A stretch of 62,507 nt of DNA, taken from assembly GCA_002492525.1 (NCBI GenBank), contig DKZA01000038.1, positions 667-63,173 on the forward strand, written 5' to 3'. Position 1 is the first letter of the stretch, and the number at the start of each line of letters is the position of its first letter. A program made the position numbers and the translations under genes. This stretch comes from Lachnospiraceae bacterium UBA7086. GTDB lineage: Bacteria; Bacillota; Clostridia; Lachnospirales; Lachnospiraceae. Under the pieces are notes generated by a model that was not told the origin of the DNA, did not search any database, and saw only the letters and a program-made list of their open reading frames with translations. Below are positions 7,838 through 16,531 of this stretch, in pieces.

Positions 7838-9568
7838 ATGTTTTGCAGAAAATGCGGAACGGCAATTAATGAACAGACAGGGATATGCCCGCAGTGCGGA
7901 GAAAAAACGGGCGCTGTGGTAAAGGAGAATAAGTTACAGAATCTTTTCAAAAATAAAATGATACTGGGTGCGGCCGGCGCGGCGGCTGTATTACTGGTGA
8001 TAGCAGTTATCATATGGATGCAGCCGCATAAGATCAACCTGGAAGAGTATGTCAGCATATCCTGCTCGGGATACGACGGATATGGAACTGCATATGCGTC
8101 TCTTGATCAGGAAGCTTTGCGTCAGAACCTTTATGAAGCGAAAGGGATAAGTTATGATATAGAAGATTATAAATCCCAGGAACAGATAGAGGAGGCAGCG
8201 AAAAAGGCAGTGCCTCTGGAAGAATGTATTGCTTCGATTGAACTGCATATTTCTCCGGGCGCAAATATTGCCAATGGAGACGAGCTGGTTGTGCAGATCA
8301 GTTATAATAATGAACTGGCGAAAAAGCAGAAGATTAAGTTTAAAGGAGAAGAAGTCAAAGAAACGGCAGAGGGCCTGAAGCCTATCATAGAGATCGATCC
8401 ATTCGCAGATCTGGAAGTGACGTTTTCCGGAATGGCGCCGTATGGATATGTAGATATCCAATGTAACAGTAATAAGGAATATATCGGGAAATCTTCTTTC
8501 AATATTAATCCCCGGGACGGTCTGAAAAACGGTGATACGGTGACCGTCAGCATAGCTGCAGACGAAGAAGAGACGGTTAGCCACGGATTTGTTGTCACGC
8601 AGAAGGAGCAGAAATATGAAGTGAGCGGGTTAGAAGAGATGGTTGGCGCTTATGAAGACTTGCCGGATGATGTTTTAGAAAAGATCAGGGCAGAGGCGGA
8701 GGATGTGGTTTATTCCACGGCGGGACAAAGATATGATAATAACACACTCATGAAAAATCTTGCCTATGCAGGATATATTATGAATACACAGAAAGATAAC
8801 GGCGGTTGTATTTATAATGAACTGTATATTATTTATAAGGGTGAGATTTCTAATTCCCAGGAGGAATTTGGCCCGATAACGGTGTATTATCCTGTTTCGT
8901 TTTATGATATTATCACAAGCGGCGGTGAGTTTCAGTATACTGGTTCAGAACAGGTAATGGGCAGTTCCAGTATTCCTGATTCGTGGATGTATACGGACGG
9001 TTATATCAATCCGGTAACATGCTATACAGATATTATGCAGTACGCCGTTAAGAATGTTGATTCCGAATGTGGTGACGGATTTGAAATCTATGCGGCCTAT
9101 GAGGCTGTCTCCAGGCTGGGAGATATCAGTCCGGCATATAAAGATCTCTTAAATGAAGAAGCAGAGAACGCAGTGAGAGATTGTATTGCGAACGAATATT
9201 ATAACGATTTCCGGGCGGAAGAACCTGAAAGGGTAGGAGAAATTCTGCTGACTGCAAAGGAAGCGGATTCTCCGAGTGAGGAGAATAAATATATCGTAGT
9301 ATATTCGGCTGTGGTTTCCAGTGATAGAAAGTGGTTTGAACCCACAAAAGTGTATTTCCCGGTAGAATTTGACGGTGTTGTTAAGCTGGGGAATGGAGAG
9401 TATATGACTTTTGAAGAGCCCATTATTGAGGGAAGAAGCAACTTCCCAGAAAGTATTTACACCACCAGAGGATATGTTGATGGCAGTCAGCTGTTTGATA
9501 AAGTGGTAAATGCGAACCGGGCAGATTTTACTTATGATGTATCCGAGGAAATAGCGGCATTTGAATAA
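7838..9568 (+). CDS. Zinc-ribbon single-TM protein with extracytoplasmic repeats
   Basis: This 576-residue protein starts with a zinc ribbon (Cys3, Cys6, Cys17, Cys20: FCRKCG and CPQCG). One membrane helix follows at about 44-62, then a large outer region. The outer part has two related Ig-like segments (about 70-250) and two similar C-terminal domains, each with a VYYPVSF or VYFPVEF strand. The layout resembles TcaA/YvbJ-type Gram-positive envelope proteins. The ATG at 7838 places the ribbon at the extreme N-terminus; an ATG at 7829 is the alternative but overlaps the GGGAGGAG site. The domain layout suggests a regulatory or envelope-stress role, not proven. Confidence 0.75.
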   Translation: MFCRKCGTAINEQTGICPQCGEKTGAVVKENKLQNLFKNKMILGAAGAAAVLLVIAVIIWMQPHKINLEEYVSISCSGYDGYGTAYASLDQEALRQNLYEAKGISYDIEDYKSQEQIEEAAKKAVPLEECIASIELHISPGANIANGDELVVQISYNNELAKKQKIKFKGEEVKETAEGLKPIIEIDPFADLEVTFSGMAPYGYVDIQCNSNKEYIGKSSFNINPRDGLKNGDTVTVSIAADEEETVSHGFVVTQKEQKYEVSGLEEMVGAYEDLPDDVLEKIRAEAEDVVYSTAGQRYDNNTLMKNLAYAGYIMNTQKDNGGCIYNELYIIYKGEISNSQEEFGPITVYYPVSFYDIITSGGEFQYTGSEQVMGSSSIPDSWMYTDGYINPVTCYTDIMQYAVKNVDSECGDGFEIYAAYEAVSRLGDISPAYKDLLNEEAENAVRDCIANEYYNDFRAEEPERVGEILLTAKEADSPSEENKYIVVYSAVVSSDRKWFEPTKVYFPVEFDGVVKLGNGEYMTFEEPIIEGRSNFPESIYTTRGYVDGSQLFDKVVNANRADFTYDVSEEIAAFE

Positions 9569-9579
9569 ATAAAAATCTA

Positions 9580-9653
9580 TTAACAATCTGTAACTGATAT
9601 AGTATAATCATTACATACAATGACAGCAGGATATAAAGGTGTCCTGCTGTCAT
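9580..9653 (+). promoter_or_regulatory. Promoter and 5'-UTR hairpin upstream of the secreted protein
   Basis: TTAACA at 9580-9585 and TATAAT at 9603-9608 have a 17-bp spacer. Just after the expected start point, ATGACAGCAGGA (9620-9631) pairs perfectly with TCCTGCTGTCAT (9642-9653). No T-tract follows, so it looks like a leader hairpin and not a terminator. Confidence 0.6.
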
Positions 9654-9725
9654 ACGTTGTTGTGTGGGAGGGCAGAAATAAAAGAAAGTAATGAGGAAAG
9701 ACAATAATATGAAGAAAGGAAGAAA

Positions 9726-10532
9726 ATGAGGATGAGAAAGCAAGTAAGGAGATGTGTGGTTATTGTTTTAAGCGTTGCCGGCATTATGGGGTCTTCGCTG
9801 ACCGCATATGCAGCACCGGCGGTTATGCCGGATGGGGTTGTCTTTGACGCAGAGTTTTATGCGGCAAATAATCCGGATGTAGTGACGGTATACGGCACGG
9901 ATACATCAGCGCTCTACCGGCATTATGTGGAGTATGGCAAAGCGGAAGGAAGAAAGCCGGCGGCAGATGTGACGGCAGATATGACAGCAAATGCGGCAGC
10001 AGCAAATGGGACACCAAACGTTACAGCGGATGTTGTTGCAGCCACTGCGGCTGTAGATCAGAAAACACTGGATAATGCTAAGGCTGCCCACAGCTATTAT
10101 AAAGGATTGTCGGCGGAACAGGCGGCCACGGCAGATGCGGTGGCAAAGCAGATCGCAGATTCGATTATGACGAATCCGGCATACACGACAGACTGTCAAA
10201 GAGTGACGGCTGCGGCGCAGACAGTGGCATCCTATTGTAATAACAGTGTATATGGGTCAGATGTGGATAAATATTACCGTTCCCCTTATGGCGTATTTGT
10301 GGCCGGCGTGTATACCTGTGCCGGTTCTACGAGGGCCCTGGGGAGAGTGCTTGACTATATGGGATATAGCTGGCAGCATGTGAATGAAAACCAATGGGTC
10401 CATCAGTGGTGCATCCTGACGATGGACGGTCAGACCGGGTTTGCCGACGGAATGGGTGGCTTTGCCGGGTATGGCGAGATGATAAGCGGTATGACACTGC
10501 CTGATGGCAGAGTCATTATTTTCCCCACATGA
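9726..10532 (+). CDS. Secreted transglutaminase-like protein
   Basis: A 268-residue exported protein. A signal peptide covers about residues 1-30, ending near AYAAPA. Next comes a segment (about 38-78) of the FDAEFYAANNPDV...YVEYGKAEGR type seen in many Lachnospiraceae surface proteins, then an Ala/Thr-rich linker. The C-terminal domain has the transglutaminase-like triad spacing: Cys198 (YTCAGST), His226 (VHQW) and Asp241 (FADG). It probably acts on peptides or proteins at the cell surface as a protease or crosslinker; the substrate is unknown. It has its own promoter and a strong terminator follows. Confidence 0.82.
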   Translation: MRMRKQVRRCVVIVLSVAGIMGSSLTAYAAPAVMPDGVVFDAEFYAANNPDVVTVYGTDTSALYRHYVEYGKAEGRKPAADVTADMTANAAAANGTPNVTADVVAATAAVDQKTLDNAKAAHSYYKGLSAEQAATADAVAKQIADSIMTNPAYTTDCQRVTAAAQTVASYCNNSVYGSDVDKYYRSPYGVFVAGVYTCAGSTRALGRVLDYMGYSWQHVNENQWVHQWCILTMDGQTGFADGMGGFAGYGEMISGMTLPDGRVIIFPT

Positions 10533-10541
10533 GGGAACAGG

Positions 10542-10600
10542 AAATAAGAAAAGAAGCCATGTCTGCAATTTGAAGCAGATGCGGCTTCTTTTCTTATTTG
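10542..10600 (+). terminator. Long intrinsic terminator
   Basis: A perfect 17-bp stem (10542-10558 with 10583-10599, core AAAAGAAGCC/GGCTTCTTTT) is extended inside by TCTGC/GCAGA. The T-rich 3' arm and A-rich 5' arm allow it to work in both directions. Confidence 0.85.
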
Positions 10601-10622
10601 TTCTGCCAGATGTTTTCGGAAG

Positions 10623-10650
10623 TTGCCTTTTCAGACAGTCGTGATATAAT
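10623..10650 (+). promoter_or_regulatory. Promoter for trkA-trkH
   Basis: TTGCCT at 10623-10628 and TATAAT at 10645-10650 are 16 bp apart. They leave a leader of about 80 nt before the trkA GTG start. Confidence 0.5.
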
Positions 10651-10737
10651 AAAATCTAAGGAATATCCGGGCAGTAGAATAGGCTGGGATATTTCGCTGA
10701 TTTAGTTGAAAAGTTTACATAATGGAGGAATTTTTCA

Positions 10738-12099
10738 GTGAGGATCATAATAGCGGGAGACGGTAAAGTCGGTTCCACGTTGACGAGACAGCTTTTAACA
10801 GAGGGACATGATATTACGTTGATCGATGCCCGGGCGGAGGTTTTAGAGGTCAGTGAGGAGCGCTATGATGTGATGGCGGTGCAGGGAAACTGTGCGTCCA
10901 TGGATACTTTGTCCAGGGCCGGGGTGGAGGAGGCCGATGCATTGCTTGTCATGACAGGCGCTGATGAAGTCAATCTGCTCTGCTGTGCCATTGCACATGT
11001 CATGAATCCCAAACTTCATACGATAGCGAGAATCAGGAATCCGGAATACAGAGGGCAGATATATCAGATGAGGAATCTGTTCGGTTTGTCCATGGTGATT
11101 AATCCGGAAAGCCAGGCGGCCATCGAGATGGAGCGTCTGATTAAGTATCCGGGATTTTTAAAACGGGATACTTTTGCCAAAGGCAAGGTGGAGATTGTGG
11201 AGCTCCGTATTCAGGAAGATTCCAAATTGCGGGATGTGAGCCTGTACGGTTTGGGCAGTGTGGTCAAATGTAAGATTTTGGTCTGCGCAGTCTTGAGAAA
11301 CGGTAAGGCAATCATTCCTGACGGTAATTTTGTATTGCAGACCGGGGATCGTATTTTTGTTACGGGGTCTACCAAGGAATTGACGATTTTCCTCAAAAAT
11401 ATGGATATTATTACTCACAAGGCAAAAAGGGTCATCTTGTGCGGCGGCGGACGGCTTAGTTTTTATCTGGCCCAGCTTCTTGTGCGGGACGGAATCATGG
11501 TGGAGATTATAGAACAGGATCATGACCGGTGCCTGTCTTTGGCAAACCAGCTTCCGGAGGTGACGGTGGTGCATGGAGACGCCAGCAACGAGTTTTTGTT
11601 GGAAAGAGAGGGGATTGACAATTGTGACGCGCTGGTTACGCTGACTGGAGTGGACGAATTGAACATTATCACATCACTCTTTGGCAACAGCCGGAAAGTG
11701 CCGCAGATTATTACGAAACTCGGACGCCTTAGCAACAACAGTATTCTGGATACTCTTTCCGTGGGAAGCACCATCAGTCCCAAAGAGCTTTGCTGTAATG
11801 ATATTGTCCGGTATGTGCGGGCGATTCGGAACCAGACCGGTGCGGCTCAGGCGGTCAATGTGATTGCGGATGGCCAGGCGGAGGCCATAGAGTTTATTGT
11901 GGATGAGAACACGAAACACTGTGAGGAACCGCTTAAGAAAGTAAAACTCAAAAAAAATATCCGTATCGCGGGGATTAACAAACTCAACAGTTTTGAGATA
12001 GCCAATGGTGATTCGTTTTATTCTAAAGGAAACAGAGTGATTATCGTGACAGGAAGAGAAGAAGTTATCTATCAGCTCAATGATATTTTTGAGGCGTGA
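10738..12099 (+). CDS. trkA: Trk potassium uptake protein TrkA
   Basis: A 453-residue cytoplasmic regulatory subunit of the Trk K+ channel. It has two tandem RCK units, each a Rossmann NAD-binding fold followed by a TrkA-C domain. The first nucleotide loop is IIAGDGKVGS at residues 3-12 and the second is VILCGGGRLS near 230. The GTG start at 10738 has GGAGG 9 nt upstream. The trkH start follows 8 bp after the stop. Family members gate K+ entry in response to nucleotides. Confidence 0.95.
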   Translation: MRIIIAGDGKVGSTLTRQLLTEGHDITLIDARAEVLEVSEERYDVMAVQGNCASMDTLSRAGVEEADALLVMTGADEVNLLCCAIAHVMNPKLHTIARIRNPEYRGQIYQMRNLFGLSMVINPESQAAIEMERLIKYPGFLKRDTFAKGKVEIVELRIQEDSKLRDVSLYGLGSVVKCKILVCAVLRNGKAIIPDGNFVLQTGDRIFVTGSTKELTIFLKNMDIITHKAKRVILCGGGRLSFYLAQLLVRDGIMVEIIEQDHDRCLSLANQLPEVTVVHGDASNEFLLEREGIDNCDALVTLTGVDELNIITSLFGNSRKVPQIITKLGRLSNNSILDTLSVGSTISPKELCCNDIVRYVRAIRNQTGAAQAVNVIADGQAEAIEFIVDENTKHCEEPLKKVKLKKNIRIAGINKLNSFEIANGDSFYSKGNRVIIVTGREEVIYQLNDIFEA

Positions 12100-12107
12100 G
12101 GAATACT

Positions 12108-13562
12108 ATGAATTATCGAATGATGGGAAAATTTATCGGCAGGATTTTATATGTGGAGGCAATTTTTATGCTGCCGGCCCTGCTGATCAGTGTATTTCGC
12201 GGAGAAGAACAGGCAATAGCAGGATTTGTGATAAGCATGGGGATTACCTTGGCCACGGCGGCGGTTTTGTCCTTTATCTGCCGCAAGGCAAAGCGGGGAT
12301 TTTATGCGAGAGAAGGTCTTGTCTGCGTGGGAATCAGCTGGATTGTGATGAGTCTTCTGGGCTGTCTGCCCTTTTATTTCTCAAAGGAGATTCCACGATT
12401 TGTGGATGCCTTGTTTGAGACGGTATCCGGCTTCACGACCACCGGCGCTTCCATCCTCTCCGATGTGGAAGCTCTCTCCCGGGGAAATCTTTACTGGCGC
12501 AGCTTTACACATTGGCTGGGCGGCATGGGCGTTCTGGTATTTGTGCTGGCCATTGGACGGGGCAGGGAGAAAAGCGACGGTTATACCATGCATCTTCTGC
12601 GGGCGGAAAGCCCGGGACCTAAGGTGGAGAAATTGGTGCCGAGGATGCGGGATTCGGCTAAGATTCTGTATTTTATCTACATTTTTCTAACAATCTTAAA
12701 TATTTTATTTTTATTGATTGGACGTATGCCGCTGTTTGATGCGGTATGTACGGCATTTGGTACGGCGGGAACAGGCGGTTTTGGAATTAAGAACAACAGC
12801 ATTGCCGGCTACAGCCCCTATCTGCAAAATGTCTGTACAGTGTTCATGCTGCTTTTCGGCGTGAACTTCAGCTGTTATTTTATGCTGTTTATCAGACAGG
12901 TGCGTAATGTGCTGCAGGATGAAGAACTGCGGTTTTATATCGGGGTAGTGGTTTGCAGTATTCTGTGCATTACCTGGAATATCAGTAAGATGTATGGTTC
13001 TTTTGCAGAGGCCCTGCGGCATGCCGCTTTTCAGGTGGCCAGTATTATGACTACCACAGGGTTCGCCACCACGGATTTTGATTTGTGGCCCAGCTTTTCC
13101 AAGGCGATTCTGCTGGGGCTGATGATTGTGGGGGCTTGCGCCGGCAGTACAGGCGGCGGTTTTAAGTGCGGCCGGACGCTTCTGTTGATCAAAAGTCTGC
13201 GGCGTAATGTACGGCAGATTCTGCACCCGCAGAAAGTGCAGGTGGTGCGTGTAAACGGACAGATGGTGCGGGAGGGCGTGCTTGATAATATGAACGCCTA
13301 TCTGGCGGCCTATGCCTTTATTGTGGTGTTCAGTTTTATTGTGATTTCTATTGACGGATTTTCTACGATGACGAATTTTTCGGCGGTGCTGGCATGTTTT
13401 AACAATATTGGTCCGGGGTTGGAGGGCGTGGGACCGACCTGCAATTACGGAGGGTACAGCGTCTTATCTAAGTCGCTGCTGATTGTTGATATGCTGGCCG
13501 GACGATTGGAAATTTTCCCGATCCTGATCCTGTTTTCAAGAAGTACCTGGATTCGCCGATAA
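12108..13562 (+). CDS. trkH: Trk potassium uptake channel TrkH
   Basis: A 484-residue polytopic membrane protein forming the K+ pore. Selectivity-filter-type Gly motifs are visible: SGFTTTGAS, GTAGTGGF, TTTGFAT and the final NIGPGLEGVGP. The ATG at 12108 follows GAGG at 12098-12101; a GTG at 12096 would overlap the trkA stop. It forms an operon with trkA. The C-terminus (LEIFPILILFSRSTWIRR) is normal for the family, so the gene is complete. Confidence 0.95.
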   Translation: MNYRMMGKFIGRILYVEAIFMLPALLISVFRGEEQAIAGFVISMGITLATAAVLSFICRKAKRGFYAREGLVCVGISWIVMSLLGCLPFYFSKEIPRFVDALFETVSGFTTTGASILSDVEALSRGNLYWRSFTHWLGGMGVLVFVLAIGRGREKSDGYTMHLLRAESPGPKVEKLVPRMRDSAKILYFIYIFLTILNILFLLIGRMPLFDAVCTAFGTAGTGGFGIKNNSIAGYSPYLQNVCTVFMLLFGVNFSCYFMLFIRQVRNVLQDEELRFYIGVVVCSILCITWNISKMYGSFAEALRHAAFQVASIMTTTGFATTDFDLWPSFSKAILLGLMIVGACAGSTGGGFKCGRTLLLIKSLRRNVRQILHPQKVQVVRVNGQMVREGVLDNMNAYLAAYAFIVVFSFIVISIDGFSTMTNFSAVLACFNNIGPGLEGVGPTCNYGGYSVLSKSLLIVDMLAGRLEIFPILILFSRSTWIRR

Positions 13563-13563
13563 A

Positions 13564-13785
13564 CCTGGTGACTTTTCACACCTACGTCAAGATGTCGGGC
13601 CTGAACAGATAGAAAATTCTTCGTCAGCTCGCTTTCGCTCCTTTCACAGCGCAACAGACACTAAGCTCGACGAGTTGCGCAGCAACTCATGACCTCGCTA
13701 AGTGCTGGCGCCGTTCTAGGGCTTCCTTAAGAATTTTCTATCTGTTCAGGCGAAACTTCTGGTTAGTGTGTGAAAAGTCACTAGG
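13564..13785. repeat. Nested inverted-repeat element (MITE/REP-like)
   Basis: This fills most of the 317-bp gap after trkH. Outer arms: 13564-13581 and the matching segment at 13768-13785 (core GTGACTTTTCACAC, about 17 of 18 matching). Inner arms: a perfect 22-bp pair, 13600-13621 with 13729-13750 (core CAGATAGAAAATTC). A central hairpin GAGTTGC/GCAACTC lies at 13672-13688. No ORF is inside. It resembles a non-autonomous mobile or REP-type repeat; a large structured RNA or a terminator is the alternative. Confidence 0.7.
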
Positions 13786-13799
13786 CCACATTTTGTCTC

Positions 13800-13828
13800 T
13801 TGTGAGATAACGGAGGGCATGTTATAAT
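13800..13828 (+). promoter_or_regulatory. Promoter for the DUF6465 gene
   Basis: TTGTGA at 13800-13805 and TATAAT at 13823-13828 are separated by 17 bp, about 50 bp before the start codon. Confidence 0.65.
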
Positions 13829-13879
13829 AAAGAAGTATTGTTGTCTTGTACGGATTGATAAAAGAAAGGGAGAACTCTG

Positions 13880-14101
13880 ATGGAAATGGATAAGAAGGAA
13901 GTTACGCCGGAAGTTGTGTTACAGTATCGGGAATATGAAGTCAATATGGATGATGTACTTGAGAGAGTCAAAGATCATTATGTGGCCAAAGGTCATAAAA
14001 GAGAGTCCATACAAGATTTACAGGTTTATGTGAAGCCGGAAGATTTTACGGCTTATTATGTGATCAATGATGGAATCGTGGGGAAGGTTAATCTGTTTTA
14101 G
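13880..14101 (+). CDS. DUF6465 family protein
   Basis: A 73-residue protein ending in the family signature DLQVYVKPEDFTAYYVINDGIVGKVNLF-type C-terminus (residues about 46-73), with an N-terminal VLQYREYEVNMDDVLERVKDHY segment. The family is common in Lachnospiraceae and has no assigned function. It has its own promoter and terminator, so it is monocistronic. The start has AAGGGAG 8 nt upstream. The usual Lys/Ala-rich N-terminal tail of relatives is short here. Confidence 0.85.
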   Translation: MEMDKKEVTPEVVLQYREYEVNMDDVLERVKDHYVAKGHKRESIQDLQVYVKPEDFTAYYVINDGIVGKVNLF

Positions 14102-14140
14102 AGAGAATCGGGGCATTGCAGGGATGCAAATGAGTTTAGA

Positions 14141-14169
14141 GCCAGGCCGGAAGCGGCCTGGCTTTTTTT
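14141..14169 (+). terminator. Intrinsic terminator
   Basis: GCCAGGCCG at 14141-14149 pairs with CGGCCTGGC at 14154-14162 around a GAAG loop, followed by seven T residues. Confidence 0.92.
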
Positions 14170-14238
14170 GTGGGTATCCTTTTGGAAGCGCTTAAGGATA
14201 TCTTAAGGTTTTTTAAGAGAAAAAACAGGAAATATAGG

Positions 14239-14307
14239 TTGACAAATAATATTATATGCCATATAGTATATGCAGATACAATATTATACGACATATAATA
14301 TTGTATC
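14239..14307 (+). promoter_or_regulatory. PadR-operon promoter with 13-bp inverted-repeat operator
   Basis: TTGACA at 14239-14244 and TATAGT at 14262-14267 have a 17-bp spacer. Directly downstream is a perfect inverted repeat, GATACAATATTAT (14275-14287) and ATAATATTGTATC (14295-14307), with a 7-bp spacer. PadR regulators often autorepress from such AT-rich palindromes, so this is the likely PadR site (inference). Confidence 0.75.
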
Positions 14308-14382
14308 GGATAATAATATTATAAACCCACATATGGAGAGGTTCCTATGAGATATGTAAAAAGCAGGAAAGGAGTATATTGC

Positions 14383-14709
14383 ATGGTTTTTAACACAGGT
14401 GCGGCATTGCTGGATGCCATAGTGCTGGCTGTGATATCCCATGAGCCGGAGGGCACGTACGGATATAAGATTACCCAGGAAGTGCGGCAGGTAATCGAGA
14501 TTTCCGAGTCCACTTTGTATCCGGTTCTGCGCAGATTACAGAAGGATGAATGTCTGGAAGTGTATGATATGGAGTGCGCGGGACGCAACAGACGGTATTA
14601 CAGGATCACGGAGAAAGGAAGAGCGCAGCTGAATTTGTATATCAGTGAGTGGTATCGGTATTCTGCCAAATTGAACAGTATCTTTGAGGGAGGATTGAAA
14701 AATGGATAG
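14383..14709 (+). CDS. PadR-family transcriptional regulator
   Basis: A 108-residue winged-helix repressor. Typical motifs are present: LDAIVLAVISHEPEGTYGY, a TLYPVLRRLQKDECL recognition helix and RRYYRITEKGRAQL wing. The ATG at 14383 has AAAGGAG 8 nt upstream; the ATG at 14347 would add a basic tail. Its stop overlaps the DUF1700 start by 8 bp. It probably autoregulates the cluster from the palindrome at 14275. In related species PadR-DUF1700-DUF4097 clusters respond to envelope stress or antimicrobials. Confidence 0.93.
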   Translation: MVFNTGAALLDAIVLAVISHEPEGTYGYKITQEVRQVIEISESTLYPVLRRLQKDECLEVYDMECAGRNRRYYRITEKGRAQLNLYISEWYRYSAKLNSIFEGGLKNG

Positions 14710-15481
14710 AGCGGAATTTATGAGGAGACTGACGGCTCTGCTCAGTGATGTACCGCTGACAGAGCGGGAAGAGGCGATACAGTATTACAATGATTATTTT
14801 GACGATGCGGGAGAAGGAAATGAGCAGGGTGTCATTGCTTCTTTAGGCTCTCCGGAGGAACTTGCCAAATCTATTAAAGCGGGACTTTTGGACGGCGGCA
14901 GTGCGGGAGAGTTTACAGAGTCCGGGTTTCGCGGTTATGAAGAGCAAAGAAGAAATGAAGTGGTGCGTATGCAGGGGCAGGAAGAAGAATCAGCCAGCCA
15001 GCACGGTGCATCCGGCCGTCAGGCAGATGCGTATGATGGGCAGGGCGGACAGGATGGAAGTTATGGACAGCCTGCAGGAAATAATCCGCCTCCGAAACAA
15101 GGGATGTCGGGCGGCATGATTGCACTGATCGTGATTCTGGCGATCCTTTCCTCGCCTGTCTGGCTTGGCATTTTAGGCGGCCTGTTTGGCGGATCCGTGG
15201 GACTGCTTGCGGGACTGCTGGGTATTTTCCTGGCTTTCCTGACGGTGGGCGTGGTGTTGATTGTGGTAGGTATCGCCCTGATCATCACCGGCATTGTAGC
15301 TATGTTCGGGGCACCGCTTGGAGGCTTTTGCCTTGTCGGTGTGGGCATGATTCTTATGGCGTTTGGTCTGGTATTTATGTGGTTGATGGTATTGGTGGTC
15401 GGCACCACGATTCCGGCGCTTATCCGCGGTATTGTGAATTTATGCCGGAGAATCTTTCATAAAGGAGGTGTACAGGCATGA
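14702..15481 (+). CDS. DUF1700 (HAAS-signalling) membrane protein
   Basis: A 259-residue protein. The N-terminal domain (about 1-65) has the REEAIQYYNDYFDDAGEG and SLGSPEELAKSI motifs of DUF1700. A Gln/Gly-rich polar linker (70-135) leads to four hydrophobic helices (about 138-245). It overlaps padR by 8 bp and the next gene by 4 bp, so it is part of a translationally coupled operon. It probably works with PadR and DUF4097 in envelope sensing; the mechanism is unknown. Confidence 0.88.
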   Translation: MDRAEFMRRLTALLSDVPLTEREEAIQYYNDYFDDAGEGNEQGVIASLGSPEELAKSIKAGLLDGGSAGEFTESGFRGYEEQRRNEVVRMQGQEEESASQHGASGRQADAYDGQGGQDGSYGQPAGNNPPPKQGMSGGMIALIVILAILSSPVWLGILGGLFGGSVGLLAGLLGIFLAFLTVGVVLIVVGIALIITGIVAMFGAPLGGFCLVGVGMILMAFGLVFMWLMVLVVGTTIPALIRGIVNLCRRIFHKGGVQA

Positions 15482-16512
15482 AAAAATTTACAAAAGGTTG
15501 TCTGATCACAGCGCTTATCTTGTTTATTATAGGCTGCATCATCTGCGGCGTATGCGGTATTTTAGGAGGATTCAGACAGATTGCATCGGGAACGTTAAAC
15601 GGTATCATGGGTATTCCCTTCGGGTTCTACAGACAGGCAGACGGCGGATGGGAGTTTGGATTCTTTGATTCGGACCGGGAGAAGGAAGAAGATGCTTTCT
15701 GGGAGAAGGAAAACTGGCAGCAGGTCGATGGCAAGGATAAACAGAAACTTAATGTGACGGTGGATACGCTTCGGGAGCTTTATCTTGAAGTGTCGGACTG
15801 CAATCTTGTAATAGAGGATTCTTCCGACGAGTATGTCTGGCTTTTGGTCAATGACGGCAGCAGGGTTTACTATAAGACAGAAAAAGACACAGTAAATAAG
15901 GATATCCTTTCGGTACGAAATCACAGATATCACAGGATCGGAAACTGGCGGGATCGTCCCAACGATACCATAACGCTGTATCTGCCCAAAGACTGTGATC
16001 TGCAAATGGTTTCCGTTTATATGGGTGCTGGCTATATGGAGTCCGTTGCCTTAAAGGGAAATATAATGGAGATTAATGTGGGAGCCGGCATCTGTGAGGC
16101 AAAGGGATTCGAGGCGGATACCGTAAATCTGCTTGTGGGAGCCGGACAGATCAAGGCGGACAGACTGAAAGCGGATACGGCAATCATAGAGGTCGGTGCC
16201 GGTGAGATGATCGTGCAGGATGTTGCTGTAAAGGAGCATACGGAGGTGGAACTGAGCCTGGGAAATGCGGAGATTACAGGAACCATGACAGGGCAGATAG
16301 ACGCGGAATGTAATATGGGAAATCTGACGATGAGATTCACCGGTTCGGAGGACGATTACGAATTTGATGTAGATTGTGACATGGGGGATGCGAAAATTGG
16401 GAGCCGTCATTTTTCCGGAGTGAGTATCAGCAGAGAATGGAACAGTGACAGGGACAATCGGTTAGATATTGACTGTGCAATGGGCAATCTCGAGGTAAGC
16501 TTTGGTGAATAA
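15478..16512 (+). CDS. DUF4097 family beta-solenoid (putative adhesin-type) protein
   Basis: A 344-residue protein with one N-terminal membrane helix (about 8-30). The outer part carries repeated short beta-strand turns such as VSVYMGAGYMES, INVGAGICEAKG and EVGAGEMIVQDV, typical of DUF4097. The ATG overlaps the DUF1700 stop. The repeats at about 175-330 form a right-handed beta-solenoid in family models. Its role is probably at the cell surface, with DUF1700 and PspC. Confidence 0.88.
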   Translation: MKKFTKGCLITALILFIIGCIICGVCGILGGFRQIASGTLNGIMGIPFGFYRQADGGWEFGFFDSDREKEEDAFWEKENWQQVDGKDKQKLNVTVDTLRELYLEVSDCNLVIEDSSDEYVWLLVNDGSRVYYKTEKDTVNKDILSVRNHRYHRIGNWRDRPNDTITLYLPKDCDLQMVSVYMGAGYMESVALKGNIMEINVGAGICEAKGFEADTVNLLVGAGQIKADRLKADTAIIEVGAGEMIVQDVAVKEHTEVELSLGNAEITGTMTGQIDAECNMGNLTMRFTGSEDDYEFDVDCDMGDAKIGSRHFSGVSISREWNSDRDNRLDIDCAMGNLEVSFGE

Positions 16513-16531
16513 ACGGAAAGGAGAGCGTAAT

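Noticed and set aside
10651..10737. c-di-AMP riboswitch before trkA
   Set aside because: The leader is only about 85 nt and lacks the conserved ydaO-type segments.
13600..13750. CRISPR-like repeat pair
   Set aside because: Only two arms exist and they are inverted, not direct; there are no regular spacers or cas genes.
14175..14200. cre/LacI-type operator (GGAAGCGCTTAA)
   Set aside because: The core is palindromic, but the cre consensus ends are missing and the flanking repeats are not concentric.
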